Positions 15,975 through 23,187 of a DNA stretch of 44,874 nucleotides are shown here, in pieces; within the stretch, counting starts at the first letter, position 1; every line of letters starts with the position of its first letter. The notes below the pieces were generated by a model that had not been told where the DNA came from, searched no databases, and was given only the letters and a program-made list of their open reading frames with translations. The stretch is from assembly GCA_021850325.1 (NCBI GenBank), contig JAJZMF010000037.1, forward strand, positions 1-44,874. The letters are read 5' to 3'. Both the position numbers and the translations under genes were made by a program. The stretch is from Actinomycetes bacterium (GTDB taxonomy: Bacteria > Actinomycetota > Acidimicrobiia > Acidimicrobiales > Palsa-688).

Positions 15975-16016
15975 GCCGCTCACCGGTCCACCAGGCTGCG
16001 GTGGCCGGTGAGCGGC
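15975..16016. terminator. Strong hairpin between convergent genes
   Basis: The 12-base arms GCCGCTCACCGG (15975-15986) and CCGGTGAGCGGC (16005-16016) are perfect, and inside them CCACC pairs with GGTGG around a seven-base loop, giving about 17 base pairs with one bulge. There is no T-run. It lies between the ends of the binding-protein gene and the convergent oxidoreductase gene and would work in both directions. Confidence 0.75.
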
Positions 16017-16032
16017 ACCGGGCCCCAGGCCG

Positions 16033-16962
16033 TCAGACGACAGGGAGCACCTGCTCGGCGAGCAACCTCAGGTGGTCGAGGTCCGCCAGGTCCAGGATCT
16101 GGAGGTAGCAGGTCCCTGCGCCAGCCTCGGCGTAGGCATGGAGCTTGTCGGCAACCTCGGCGGGCGAGCCTGTCAGCCCGTTCTGGCGCAGCTCGTCCGG
16201 TTCCCGGTCGATCGCCCGGGCGCGGCGTGCTACTTCCGCCTCGTCCCGGCCGCAGCAGACCACCTGGGCCGTCGACCACCTGAGGGAGCGAGGGTCGCGG
16301 CCCTGTGCCTCGCAGGCCCGGCGGACCGAGCCGAAGACTTTGCTGACCTCGTCCCGGCCCATGAACGGGGCGTTGAACTCGTCGGCGTAAGTAGCCGCGA
16401 GACGGCTGTTGCGGGGGCCACCACCGCCGCCCATGATGACCGGGGGATGGGGCGCCTGTGCCGGGCGCAGGGGGCTCACCTCCAGTTCCACGGACAGTGT
16501 CCTGCCTTCGTGACGGAAGACAGTGCCCGGCTCGGCTTTCCAGACGCCGTGGAGCACGGCCAACTGGTCCTCCAGGAGGTCGAAGCGTTCACCGACCGGG
16601 GGGAACGGGATGCCGTAGTTGCGGTGCTCCTCCTCGAACCACCCGGCGCCCAGGCCCACCTCCAGGCGCCCGTGGCTCATGTGGTCCACCTGGGCGACGG
16701 TCACTGCCAGCGGCCCCGGCCGCCTGAAGGTGGTCGGCGTGACGAGCGTGCCGAGCCTGATGGTCTCCGTGTCCCGGGCCAGCCCGGCAAGGGTGGTCCA
16801 GGCGTCGGTGTAGGCGGGCAGGCCGGAGGCGGTCCCCATCTTCAGGTAGTGGTCGCTGCGGAAGAAGGCGTCGAAGCCGAGGGCCTCGGCCTCTCGGGCG
16901 ACTACGAGCAACTGGTCGTAGGAAGCCCCCTGCTGGGGCTCGGTGAAGATGCGGAGCTTCAT
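16033..16962 (-). CDS. LLM-class F420-dependent oxidoreductase
   Basis: This 309-residue TIM-barrel protein has the LLM family signatures: KLRIFTEPQQGASYDQL at the start, EAEALGFDAFFRSDHYL, IRLGTLVTPTTFRRPGPLA, the bend GRLEVGLGAGWFEEEH typical of F420-dependent members, and VIMGGGGGPRN in the cofactor phosphate region. The substrate is not predictable; many actinobacterial members reduce activated double bonds or oxidise alcohols with F420. It is monocistronic, convergent with the transporter operon and divergent from the MBL-fold gene. It is a distinct subfamily from the LLM protein at 6005-6922. Start ATG 16962 is directly upstream of the first strand, and no strong ribosome site is seen. 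Confidence 0.87.
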   Translation of the reverse strand: MKLRIFTEPQQGASYDQLLVVAREAEALGFDAFFRSDHYLKMGTASGLPAYTDAWTTLAGLARDTETIRLGTLVTPTTFRRPGPLAVTVAQVDHMSHGRLEVGLGAGWFEEEHRNYGIPFPPVGERFDLLEDQLAVLHGVWKAEPGTVFRHEGRTLSVELEVSPLRPAQAPHPPVIMGGGGGPRNSRLAATYADEFNAPFMGRDEVSKVFGSVRRACEAQGRDPRSLRWSTAQVVCCGRDEAEVARRARAIDREPDELRQNGLTGSPAEVADKLHAYAEAGAGTCYLQILDLADLDHLRLLAEQVLPVV

Positions 16963-17051
16963 TGGCGGGACGTTACACCGCAGGCGCCTGCCGGCCTCGA
17001 GCGCCGCCGGGCACCGGGACCGGGCTGGTCAGCCGGACCACGGCGCCCGGC

Positions 17052-17060
17052 TGGTATAAG
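17052..17060 (+). promoter_or_regulatory. Extended -10 promoter, probably leaderless
   Basis: TGGTATAAG is an extended -10 box (TGN plus TATAAG) ending six bases before ATG 17067. No clear -35 box and no ribosome site are visible. Transcription would start at or within a base or two of the A of the start codon, so a leaderless mRNA is expected. Confidence 0.6.
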
Positions 17061-17066
17061 TGGCCG

Positions 17067-17879
17067 ATGGACCGCGACCTGCCGATCTGCGCAACCTGCG
17101 GAGCCCAGTACGCGGCGCCGCGCGCAGACTGCCCCATCTGCCTGGACGAGCGCCAGTACGTGGGCTGGCACGGCCAGCGCTGGACCACGCTCGGGCAACT
17201 GCAGGACGAAGGGCGTCGTGGCCGGACCGCCGAGGAGGGCCCGGGCGTGACCGGCGTCGGTGCCGAGCCGCCGACGGCGATCGGCCAGCGGGCGCTGCTG
17301 GTGGCTGCACCGAGCGGCAACGTGATGTGGGACATGATCACCTACATCGACGACTTGTTGGTCGACCAGGTCGCCGACCTCGGAGGGGTCAGCGCGATCG
17401 CCATCAGCCACCCCCACTTCTACGGATCGATGATCGAGTGGGCTCACGCGTTCGGTGCCCCGGTCTACATCCATGAAGACGACCGCAGGTGGGCCCCCAG
17501 GCCCGACAGCTCGGTCATCTTCTGGACAGGTGAGACACTCGCCATCGGCGACGGCCTCACCCTGGTCAGGCTCGGTGCCCACTTCGACGGGGGCCAGGTG
17601 CTGCACCGGGCGAGCGGGCCGCATGGGCCAGGCGCACTGTTCTCGGGCGACATCGTCAATGTCTCGATGGACAGGCGCTGGCTCAGCTTCATGTACAGCT
17701 TCCCCAACTACATCCCGGAGCGACCACGCAAGGTGCGCCGGGCTCTCGAGGTGCTCGCCCCGCTGAGCTTCGAAACTGTCTACGGGGCCTGGTGGGGGCG
17801 GGTGGTCCGATGCGACGGTGCCGGAGCCGTGCGCCGGTCGGTCGAGCGGTACCTCGACTTCACCCTTGACGATGGCTGA
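17067..17879 (+). CDS. MBL-fold metallohydrolase-like protein with N-terminal zinc ribbon
   Basis: The 270-residue protein begins with a rubredoxin-like or zinc-ribbon module (Cys8-x2-Cys11 in ICATCG and Cys22-x2-Cys25 in DCPICL). A metallo-beta-lactamase-fold domain follows. The metal motif is ISHPHFYGS (His115, His117), where the usual His-x-His-x-Asp-His aspartate and histidine are missing. Downstream landmarks are GAHFDGG (His172) and the FSGDIV aspartate (Asp195). The protein belongs to a recognisable HPHFY subgroup of MBL proteins of unknown substrate; one metal or none may be bound at the second site. The gene is alone, expressed from an extended -10 that suggests a leaderless mRNA, and is followed by the broken glyoxalase-family gene on the other strand. 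Confidence 0.82.
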   Translation: MDRDLPICATCGAQYAAPRADCPICLDERQYVGWHGQRWTTLGQLQDEGRRGRTAEEGPGVTGVGAEPPTAIGQRALLVAAPSGNVMWDMITYIDDLLVDQVADLGGVSAIAISHPHFYGSMIEWAHAFGAPVYIHEDDRRWAPRPDSSVIFWTGETLAIGDGLTLVRLGAHFDGGQVLHRASGPHGPGALFSGDIVNVSMDRRWLSFMYSFPNYIPERPRKVRRALEVLAPLSFETVYGAWWGRVVRCDGAGAVRRSVERYLDFTLDDG

Positions 17880-17910
17880 GCCCGGGTGTGGCCCCAGCAG
17901 CTCTGTCCGG

Positions 17911-18077
17911 TTACCGAAGGGACCGTCCACGCCCGGACCAGCACCCGCCCTGGCCGCCAGGTGGTCCGGCTTGGGCCTCTCGGTGATGCCGAGCAGCGAA
18001 CCGTAGAACGCTCTGGCCTCCTCCTCGCAGCCCGGAGGCATCGCCAACTGCACGTGGTCGACTGCACGGACTTCCAT
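17911..18077 (-). pseudogene. Truncated, frameshifted glyoxalase/VOC-family gene
   Basis: Starting at ATG 18077, with GGAGG seven bases upstream, the minus strand encodes a clear VOC-family N-terminus: EVRAVDHVQLAMPPGCEEEARAF is split here as EVRAVDHVQLAMPPG then CEEEARAFYGSLLGI, ending at HLAAR. The expected next strand (a GGCW motif) is found only in another frame, reaching a stop at 17911-17913. No further family sequence follows before the end of the MBL gene at 17879. About the last two thirds of the usual 120-130 residues are missing. This is best read as a decayed gene with a frameshift and a 3' deletion. A sequencing error would explain the frameshift but not the missing end. Confidence 0.65.
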
Positions 18078-18214
18078 GGCGCCACCTCCGGCCTGCGGCG
18101 CTGCGCCCGGCAGTCTCACGTTCCCGAGCAGCCTCACGGGATGGTCTACGCCGCAACCCGAACGACCCGCCACCGGCTCTGCTTGCGCAGCGGCGCCACC
18201 GACCAAGTACGAGC

Positions 18215-18868
18215 ATGGACATAGCCCCCGACCATGAGCTGCTGGGCCGGCTCAACACCGACCCGGCGGCGTTCGAGGTCTTCTACCGGCGCCATGTGGA
18301 CCGCGTCGTGCGCTTCTGCACGGCTCGGTCCCGGGATCCGGCCGAGGCGGCCGACCTGGTGGCGGACACGTTCGTTACCGCGCTTGCATCGGCCTCGCGC
18401 TACGACCCCGCCCGCGGCGAGCCAGGGGCATGGCTGTTGGGTATCGCTGCCCGCCTCATCGCCAACAGGCGCCGGCGCAGGTGGCGCGAGTCGATGGCCA
18501 AGGCCAGGGTCGCCGGGCGCCAGCTCCTGGAGCCCGACGACCTCGAGCGCCTCGAGGAGCACATCGACGCGCACCGGTCGACTCCGGCCGTGCTCGATGC
18601 CCTCGAACGGCTCAAGCCGAGATCCCGGGAGGCTCTACTGCTCGTCGGAGTGGACGGCCTGACCCCGGCCGAGGGGGCACGCGCGCTCGGTATCGCCGCG
18701 CCAGCCTTCCGCATGCGCCTGACCGTCGCCCGCCGTGCGCTCGCCAGGGCCCTGCAGGCCGAGGCGGACCAGCCCCTGCACCGCGGCACGCCAGCCGCCT
18801 TCGTGACCCCCACCCCTGCCCCCAATCGGGCGAAGCCCACCATCGTGCTACAGGAGGCCGTCAAATGA
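18215..18868 (+). CDS. ECF-type RNA polymerase sigma factor
   Basis: The 217-residue protein shows sigma region 2 (AAFEVFYRRHVDRVVRFC, then DLVADTFVTALASASRYDP and GAWLLGIAARLIANRRRRR, residues about 17-90). Sigma region 4 (LERLKPRSREALLLVGVDG, then TPAEGARALGIAAPAFRMRL) is about residues 128-175. A proline-rich tail of about 30 residues follows. It would direct core RNA polymerase to a small regulon under unknown stress. Its stop overlaps the next gene's ATG by four bases (ATGA), the common sigma/anti-sigma arrangement. No ECF-type promoter was recognised immediately upstream. Confidence 0.88.
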   Translation: MDIAPDHELLGRLNTDPAAFEVFYRRHVDRVVRFCTARSRDPAEAADLVADTFVTALASASRYDPARGEPGAWLLGIAARLIANRRRRRWRESMAKARVAGRQLLEPDDLERLEEHIDAHRSTPAVLDALERLKPRSREALLLVGVDGLTPAEGARALGIAAPAFRMRLTVARRALARALQAEADQPLHRGTPAAFVTPTPAPNRAKPTIVLQEAVK

Positions 18869-19770
18869 ACACCCGGGTGCCTGCCCATGACCGCTTCGAG
18901 GACCGGCTGCTCAGAGCCATCCTCGACGACTTCGACCATCTGAGCGCCGCAGCACGCCCGCTCCCCGGGCAGAGCCGTAACGTCCGTACGGGCGCGGCCG
19001 TCGCGCTCCCCGCCGCTGCCGCGGTGGCGGCGCTGGCCGCGGTCAGTGCACCGCTCCTGCACCATCCTTCCGGGCAGGCTCCGGCGGCCGGACGGGCTCA
19101 CACGGCGGCAGGAAGTGTGCCGATCGCCGCCCACGACGCCGCTTACGTGGTGGCCCGCACCGAGACGGCCCTATCCGGCACCGGGCGCTACGTCCTGGTG
19201 ACCACCAGCTACGCCCCCGACTCCCAAACGGGGGCCCCCACCGTCTCCAGGTCGTGGGTCGTCACGGGCGGCAACACCGTGAGGAACGAGGTACTGGGCG
19301 CAACCGGCTCGCCGGTGGAGGGCTCGGTCATAACGACCACGCCGAAGGCCACCACAGTCGTGAGCATCGACTACCAGGCCCGCACCTGGAGCACGTCGAC
19401 GCAGCCGGCCCAGGCCTCGTCGGGACCGGGCCCCCTTCCCCAAACGCCGGCCCAGGCGGCGCAGATGCTGCGGTCTCAACTCGGCGCCGGTACCGCCACG
19501 CTGATCGGCCCGGCCACCATCGGCGGCCGTTCGACCGTCGAGATCGAGGTCCGTTCTGCTCAGGGCACGCAGCGGATCTGGGTCGACCCGTCGAGCTACC
19601 TGCCGGTCCAGGAAATCGACACGGCAGCAGGGGTCGCACAGGACAGCCCGCAGGCTGACCGTTCGGACTACCGGTGGCTGCAGCCGACGGCCGCCAACAT
19701 GGCCCTGGTGACGGCCGCTGCTGCCATTCCGAGCAGCTTCAGCGAGGTCCCTCCGGCACCGGCCGGCTGA
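18865..19770 (+). CDS. Membrane-anchored partner of the ECF sigma factor (putative anti-sigma role)
   Basis: This 301-residue protein has a cytoplasmic N-terminus of about 45 residues (FEDRLLRAILDDFDHLSA), one membrane helix (ALPAAAAVAALAAVSAPLL, about residues 47-66) and an extracytoplasmic domain. That domain contains GRYVLVTTSYAPDS, WVVTGGNTVRNEV and IWVDPSSYLPVQEI. The pattern resembles the membrane proteins that commonly follow ECF sigma genes in actinobacteria, where the outer domain looks like a lipoprotein-carrier-like beta structure. No zinc-binding HxxxCxxC anti-sigma motif is present in the N-terminus, so sigma binding is inferred only from the overlap and topology. No signal for regulated proteolysis was recognised. 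Confidence 0.7.
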   Translation: MNTRVPAHDRFEDRLLRAILDDFDHLSAAARPLPGQSRNVRTGAAVALPAAAAVAALAAVSAPLLHHPSGQAPAAGRAHTAAGSVPIAAHDAAYVVARTETALSGTGRYVLVTTSYAPDSQTGAPTVSRSWVVTGGNTVRNEVLGATGSPVEGSVITTTPKATTVVSIDYQARTWSTSTQPAQASSGPGPLPQTPAQAAQMLRSQLGAGTATLIGPATIGGRSTVEIEVRSAQGTQRIWVDPSSYLPVQEIDTAAGVAQDSPQADRSDYRWLQPTAANMALVTAAAAIPSSFSEVPPAPAG

Positions 19771-20099
19771 GCAGCGTCCAGCCACCAGGTGGCGAGCACG
19801 GTGGGCCTGCCCGTCCGCCCTGCTCGCCGGCGCTCGGCGGACATGGGCCCGAAGGGTAAGGGACGCGCCGCTGTGCGGGGCAACGGCGCCACCGATCTCC
19901 ACCCTGCGTTCACCCCACCTTCACGACGGTTGGGTGCGGGCCGTGCTAGCACAAGATGCCTCCCGGCACCGCTACCACATACGGGTGGCGAAAGGCCGGG
20001 AGGCGTCGTCCAACCGCGGTAGCGGTGCGGCGAAGCGGCGTGGTCTTGCCTGGCCGCGGTAGCGGTGCAGGCTCGTTGAGCCCGGACAAAGGAGCCGAG
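19771..20099. other. 329-bp gap with inverted and direct repeats, no gene seen
   Basis: No coding sequence is convincing here. The gap contains a perfect 10-bp palindrome GTGCTAGCAC (19943-19952) and the repeat cluster at 19958-20068, and ends with the AAAGGAG ribosome site (20088-20094) of the next gene. Base composition stays GC-rich. Confidence 0.6.
19958..20068. repeat. Nested inverted and direct repeats upstream of the 89-residue gene
   Basis: The 15-mer CCGCGGTAGCGGTGC occurs at 20014-20028 and again at 20054-20068, 40 bases apart. Its inverted form GCACCGCTACC is at 19966-19976. GCCTCCCGGC (19958-19967) is matched by GCCGGGAGGC (19995-20004), so the first part can fold into a double-armed hairpin. 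The arrangement ends 31 bases before the next start codon and may be a regulator-binding array or leader structure. Confidence 0.7.
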
Positions 20100-20369
20100 A
20101 TGCCGAGGATGATCACAGTGCACGAGGTCGAAGACGTCGCTACCTGGTTGAGCCACAAACAAGCAAGGGCAGAAGCTGTCGAGAGCATAGGCGGGAGGGA
20201 CGTCGTCGACCACGTGGCCCTTGACGGTTCGAAGACGGTGGCCATCACCTATGAAGTCGACGACGTCGACGCGACAATGGCCCGGATGGAAGTCCCGTCA
20301 GCCGAGCTCGAAGCGGAGATGCACCGCCATGGCGTTATCCCGCCGATGAGGGTCTTTGTCGAGAAGTAG
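20100..20369 (+). CDS. Small protein of unknown function (89 residues)
   Basis: ATG 20100 has an excellent ribosome site, AAAGGAG, five bases upstream, which makes this a convincing gene despite its size. The sequence reads PRMITVHEVEDVATWLSHK near the start, then VDHVALDGSKTVAITYEVDD and a MHRHGVIPPMRVFVEK end. Alternating short strands and helices suggest a small alpha/beta (ferredoxin-like or dimeric barrel) fold. No catalytic motif, membrane segment or signal peptide is visible. It is monocistronic and preceded by the repeat cluster. I do not recognise the family. Confidence 0.72.
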   Translation: MPRMITVHEVEDVATWLSHKQARAEAVESIGGRDVVDHVALDGSKTVAITYEVDDVDATMARMEVPSAELEAEMHRHGVIPPMRVFVEK

Positions 20370-20771
20370 CGACGGCAAGGCGGAGCCATGGCGCTCACGG
20401 CAGCATTTGGCCGACCGCAGTGTGCCTCAGGTCATGGAGACGCCAGTGGCCCCAACCGTCGCGGGCAATTGGAGGAAAGCTACGAGCTCGGGCGGTGCGG
20501 ACATCCTGCACCTTGTCGACCTAGCTGATGGCCGGGAGCAGAAGATGGCGGGCATTCTTGTTGGGCGCGCGGACCATCTCGTAGACGTCGCGGCGCCAGC
20601 CCGTCAGAGGGTCAGCGGGCGCCGGTAGGGTCAGGCGCTACACCCCGTCGCGGAAGCGCTTGTGGCCTTTCGCCGCCAGCCGTGTTGCCGAGAACCGTGG
20701 CAGAGGACCAGCCAGGATGGGGAGCAGGACGCTGGGACACCCGCCACGGTGCCTCTGACCTGCGGATCTGC
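20370..20771. other. 402-bp region without an intact gene
   Basis: This stretch between the 89-residue gene and tRNA-Glu holds a possible integrase fragment on the minus strand (20395-20520, perhaps continuing with stops to about 20700). Nothing else was recognised. The plus strand has an open frame at 20356-20628 that has no ribosome site and lies opposite the fragment. Confidence 0.55.
20395..20520 (-). pseudogene. Possible tyrosine-recombinase (integrase) remnant
   Basis: The minus strand reads DGWGHWRLHDLRHTAVGQML and then a stop. The HDLRHT box with a preceding tryptophan is the His-x-x-Arg catalytic box of phage-type tyrosine recombinases. Further upstream the same frame gives GWRRDVYEMVRAPNKNARHL but is interrupted by stops at 20521-20523 and 20638-20640. 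The C-terminal tyrosine region is absent. Its position about 250 bases from tRNA-Glu fits an old tRNA-targeting element. The match is short, so this is tentative. Confidence 0.35.
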
Positions 20772-20847
20772 TGGCAGCCCCAACGGGGTTCGAACCCGTG
20801 TCTCCACCTTGAGAGGGTGGTGTCCTAGTCCACTAGACGATGGGGCC
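20772..20847 (-). tRNA. tRNA-Glu (anticodon CTC), CCA encoded
   Basis: The minus strand folds as a complete cloverleaf. The acceptor GGCCCCA pairs with TGGGGCT (first pair G-U), the anticodon stem CCACC/GGTGG holds loop CTCTCAA with anticodon CTC, and the T arm is CGGGTTCGAACCCCG. Discriminator G and a templated CCA are at 20772-20774. A TAAGAT box (20870-20865, minus strand) lies 17 bases before the 5' end and may be its -10 element. It reads GAG codons. Confidence 0.96.
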
Positions 20848-20968
20848 TCTGATCAGGCCTTCTCATCTTAGCGGGCCCTGTCCCCGGGGCTGCCGGGGGC
20901 CACGGCCCCACGCCGGGGCCCGCTAGCTTCGTCGGCGTAGGCCTGGGCTGGGAGGCTCGAGGAGGAGC

Positions 20969-21505
20969 ATGGCAGATGGTCGGCCGGAGCGGCCGGCGTG
21001 GGCTGGCGTGGCCCCCGCGCAGCACGTTGGGGGGCCGTCGGGCGGTTGGAGCCGGCCGTCGCCCAGGCTGTGGAGGCTGCGCACCTTGGAGGTCTGCGCC
21101 CTGAGCGCGCTGGCGCTGGTCGTGACCCTGGCCGCCGCAGCGGGGTCGGGCGAGGTGGTCGGTGGCCTGGTGGCGGAACTGGTGGGGGAGCTGGTCGCCG
21201 GCACGGTGCTGCTCTTGGTGGCCCGACGCAGGTTCAGGGCGTGGGCGTACCAGGAGCGGGAGGACGACCTGGTCGTCTCGCGCGGGGTGATGTTCAAGCG
21301 CCAGTCGGTGGTCCCCTACGGACGTATGCAGTTCGTCGACGTCACGGCGGGGCCGGTGGAGCGGCTGTTCCGGCTGTCCACTGTGAAGCTGCACACGGCA
21401 GCCGCAGCCAGCGACGCACGCATCCCGGGCCTGGAGCGGGAGGAGGCGGCACGACTGCGGGACCGTTTGGCGGCGCTGGGAGAATCCCGGGCGGCAGGGC
21501 TTTGA
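20969..21505 (+). CDS. Bacterial PH-domain (YdbS-like) membrane protein
   Basis: The 178-residue protein has a hydrophilic Pro/Gly-rich start, two adjacent membrane helices (about residues 42-85, including ALSALALVVTLAAAA) and a bPH2 domain (formerly DUF304). The domain shows VVSRGVMFKRQSVVPYGRMQFVDV (the hallmark of family members following the helices) and ERLFRLSTVKLHTAAA. Members occur in pairs with a longer YdbT-like protein, as here; the role is membrane-associated but not defined biochemically. ATG 20969 follows GAGGAGG. The next gene begins at a TTG overlapping this stop. Confidence 0.85.
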   Translation: MADGRPERPAWAGVAPAQHVGGPSGGWSRPSPRLWRLRTLEVCALSALALVVTLAAAAGSGEVVGGLVAELVGELVAGTVLLLVARRRFRAWAYQEREDDLVVSRGVMFKRQSVVPYGRMQFVDVTAGPVERLFRLSTVKLHTAAAASDARIPGLEREEAARLRDRLAALGESRAAGL

Positions 21506-22998
21506 GCGCTCAGCCCGGTCCCGAGGTGGCTGCAGCCCACGGTCCCGGTGCGTCCGGGGGGCCGTCCGCTGCCTGGCAGCGGTTGCACCCGCTCACCCCC
21601 GTGGTGGCTGCCGGGCGCACTGCCCTGCTGGCGGGCGTCGTAGCCCTGGAGGACCGGGCGCAGAGCCAGGGTTCGAGCCTGGTCCTGATGGGGGTGCTGG
21701 GCGGGGTTGCTGTCCTGAACCTGGTCATCAGCGCCGTCCGCTACCTCGTCACCCGGTGGTCGGTGGGCACGGGGGCCCTGCGCATCGAGACCGGCCTGTT
21801 CACCCGTGACGCCCGTCAACTGCCCCTGGCCCGCATACAGGCCGTGGACGTGGTGCGGCCGTTCCTGGCCCGGGCCTTCGGGTTAGCCGAACTGCGGGTA
21901 CGCCTGGCCGGCTCGAGCCGGTCCGAGGGCCGTCTGGCCTACCTGTCCGAACGGGTGGCGCTCGAGCTCAGGGCCAGTCTGCTGGCGGGGCACCACGGCC
22001 TCGACCTCTCCACGCCCGAACCGGTGGAGAGCCCCGTCACCGCCGTCCCCCTCGGGCGGCTCATCGGCTCGACGGTCCTGTCCGGCGCGATGTTCCTGGT
22101 GGTCGCCCTGGCTCTGGTGGGGACCTTCCTGCTCAGCCGGTCGGCGGCGGCCCGGGGGGCATACTTCGGGACGGTGGCCGTGTACCTCTTCGGTTTCCTG
22201 CGCCGGGCGTGGCAGAGGGTGGCAGAGCAGTACGGGTTCACCATCGGCCTCGCCCCCGATGGCATCCGGGTGCGCCGAGGCCTGCTCTCCACGGTCTCCG
22301 AGACGGTGCCTCTGGCCCGGGTACAGGCCGTGCGCAAGGTGCAGCCCATGGCGTGGAGGCCGTTCGGGTGGTGCCGTCTCGAGGTCGACGTGGCCGGCTC
22401 CCCGGGCAAGGAGCAGGGCACGCGTTCGTCAAAGGTGACCAAGTCCCTCCTCCCGGTGGGCCCCGGGTTGCTCGCGGACTCCCTACTGGTCAGCCTGCTC
22501 GGGCTGCACCAGTTCGAGCTGGGGCGGCCGCCCGGGCGGGCCCGGCTGAAGGCCCCCTTCAGCTACCACTTCCTGGCTGCGGGGGCGCAGGGGGCGCTGG
22601 TGGCCTCGAGCGTCGGCCGCCTGCGCAAGGTGACCACGTGGGTGCCACTGGAGAAGGTCCAGAGCGTGCGCCACGTCCAGGGGCCGGTGCAGAGGGCGCT
22701 GCGCCTGTCCACCGTGCACCTGGACGCGGCCGGCCGCCGCCTGCGTGTGCAGTTCCGCGACCGGGACGAGGCCGAGGCGCGGCAGCTGTTCGAGGCTCTG
22801 GTGGTGGCGTGCCGCCAGGCCCGCCGGAGCGCTTCCATCGCCGCTGCCCGGCCTGCAGTGGGAGGCGATGGCGCACCGGGCGGCACCGGTGCCGGGCGAA
22901 CGGGAGGCGCTCCGGCAGGGCCTGCATCGCCGCTGACCACCGGCCAGCCGGCGCCACCGGTGGCGCACGACGCAGGCCCGGCTCATGACCGTACGTAA
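21502..22998 (+). CDS. Multi-PH-domain (YdbT-like) membrane protein
   Basis: This 498-residue protein carries three bPH2-type modules separated by paired membrane helices: about residues 70-165 (GALRIETGLFTRDARQLPLA then RIQAVDVVRPFLARAFGLAEL), about 240-330 (GIRVRRGLLSTVSETVPLA then RVQAVRKVQPMAWRPFG) and about 375-440 (TTWVPLEKVQSVRHVQGPVQ then RALRLSTVHLD). The tail of about 55 residues is Ala/Gly/Pro-rich. It forms an operon with the single-PH-domain gene; the TTG 21502 start overlaps that gene's TGA, so translation is probably coupled. Start position is the main uncertainty. The two proteins likely form a membrane complex, function unknown. Confidence 0.82.
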   Translation: MSAQPGPEVAAAHGPGASGGPSAAWQRLHPLTPVVAAGRTALLAGVVALEDRAQSQGSSLVLMGVLGGVAVLNLVISAVRYLVTRWSVGTGALRIETGLFTRDARQLPLARIQAVDVVRPFLARAFGLAELRVRLAGSSRSEGRLAYLSERVALELRASLLAGHHGLDLSTPEPVESPVTAVPLGRLIGSTVLSGAMFLVVALALVGTFLLSRSAAARGAYFGTVAVYLFGFLRRAWQRVAEQYGFTIGLAPDGIRVRRGLLSTVSETVPLARVQAVRKVQPMAWRPFGWCRLEVDVAGSPGKEQGTRSSKVTKSLLPVGPGLLADSLLVSLLGLHQFELGRPPGRARLKAPFSYHFLAAGAQGALVASSVGRLRKVTTWVPLEKVQSVRHVQGPVQRALRLSTVHLDAAGRRLRVQFRDRDEAEARQLFEALVVACRQARRSASIAAARPAVGGDGAPGGTGAGRTGGAPAGPASPLTTGQPAPPVAHDAGPAHDRT

Positions 22999-22999
22999 A

Positions 23000-23025
23000 A
23001 AAACCCAGGCGATTGCCTGGGTTTT
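23000..23025. terminator. Intrinsic terminator, bidirectional
   Basis: AAAACCCAGGC and GCCTGGGTTTT form a perfect 11-bp stem with loop GATT, flanked by an A-run on the left and a T-run on the right. It ends the PH-domain operon and also lies just beyond the 3' end of tRNA-Gln on the minus strand. Confidence 0.92.
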
Positions 23026-23041
23026 CTTACGTCCTGCTGAG

Positions 23042-23113
23042 CTCGGGGGGGAGGACTCGAACCCCCAATGACAGGGCCAGAACCTGTAGTGTTGCCGATT
23101 ACACCACCCCCGA
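23042..23113 (-). tRNA. tRNA-Gln (anticodon CTG), CCA not encoded
   Basis: The minus strand gives acceptor TCGGGGG/CCCCCGA, D arm, anticodon stem ACAGG/CCTGT with loop TTCTGGC (anticodon CTG), a five-base variable loop and T arm GGGGG-TTCGAGT-CCTCC. Discriminator is G and no CCA follows. TAGGAT at 23132-23127 on the minus strand, 13 bases before the 5' end, is a likely -10 element. It reads CAG codons. Confidence 0.95.
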
Positions 23114-23187
23114 ACGGGCGACCCACATCCTAGCCGACAGCCGGCCGGGGGTTGCCAGTCCCAGGCGGCCACCCAGGGCCGCCGTGC

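Noticed and set aside
20356-20628. 90-codon plus-strand frame after the 89-residue gene
   Set aside because: No ribosome site, no family similarity, and the opposite strand has a possible integrase fragment.
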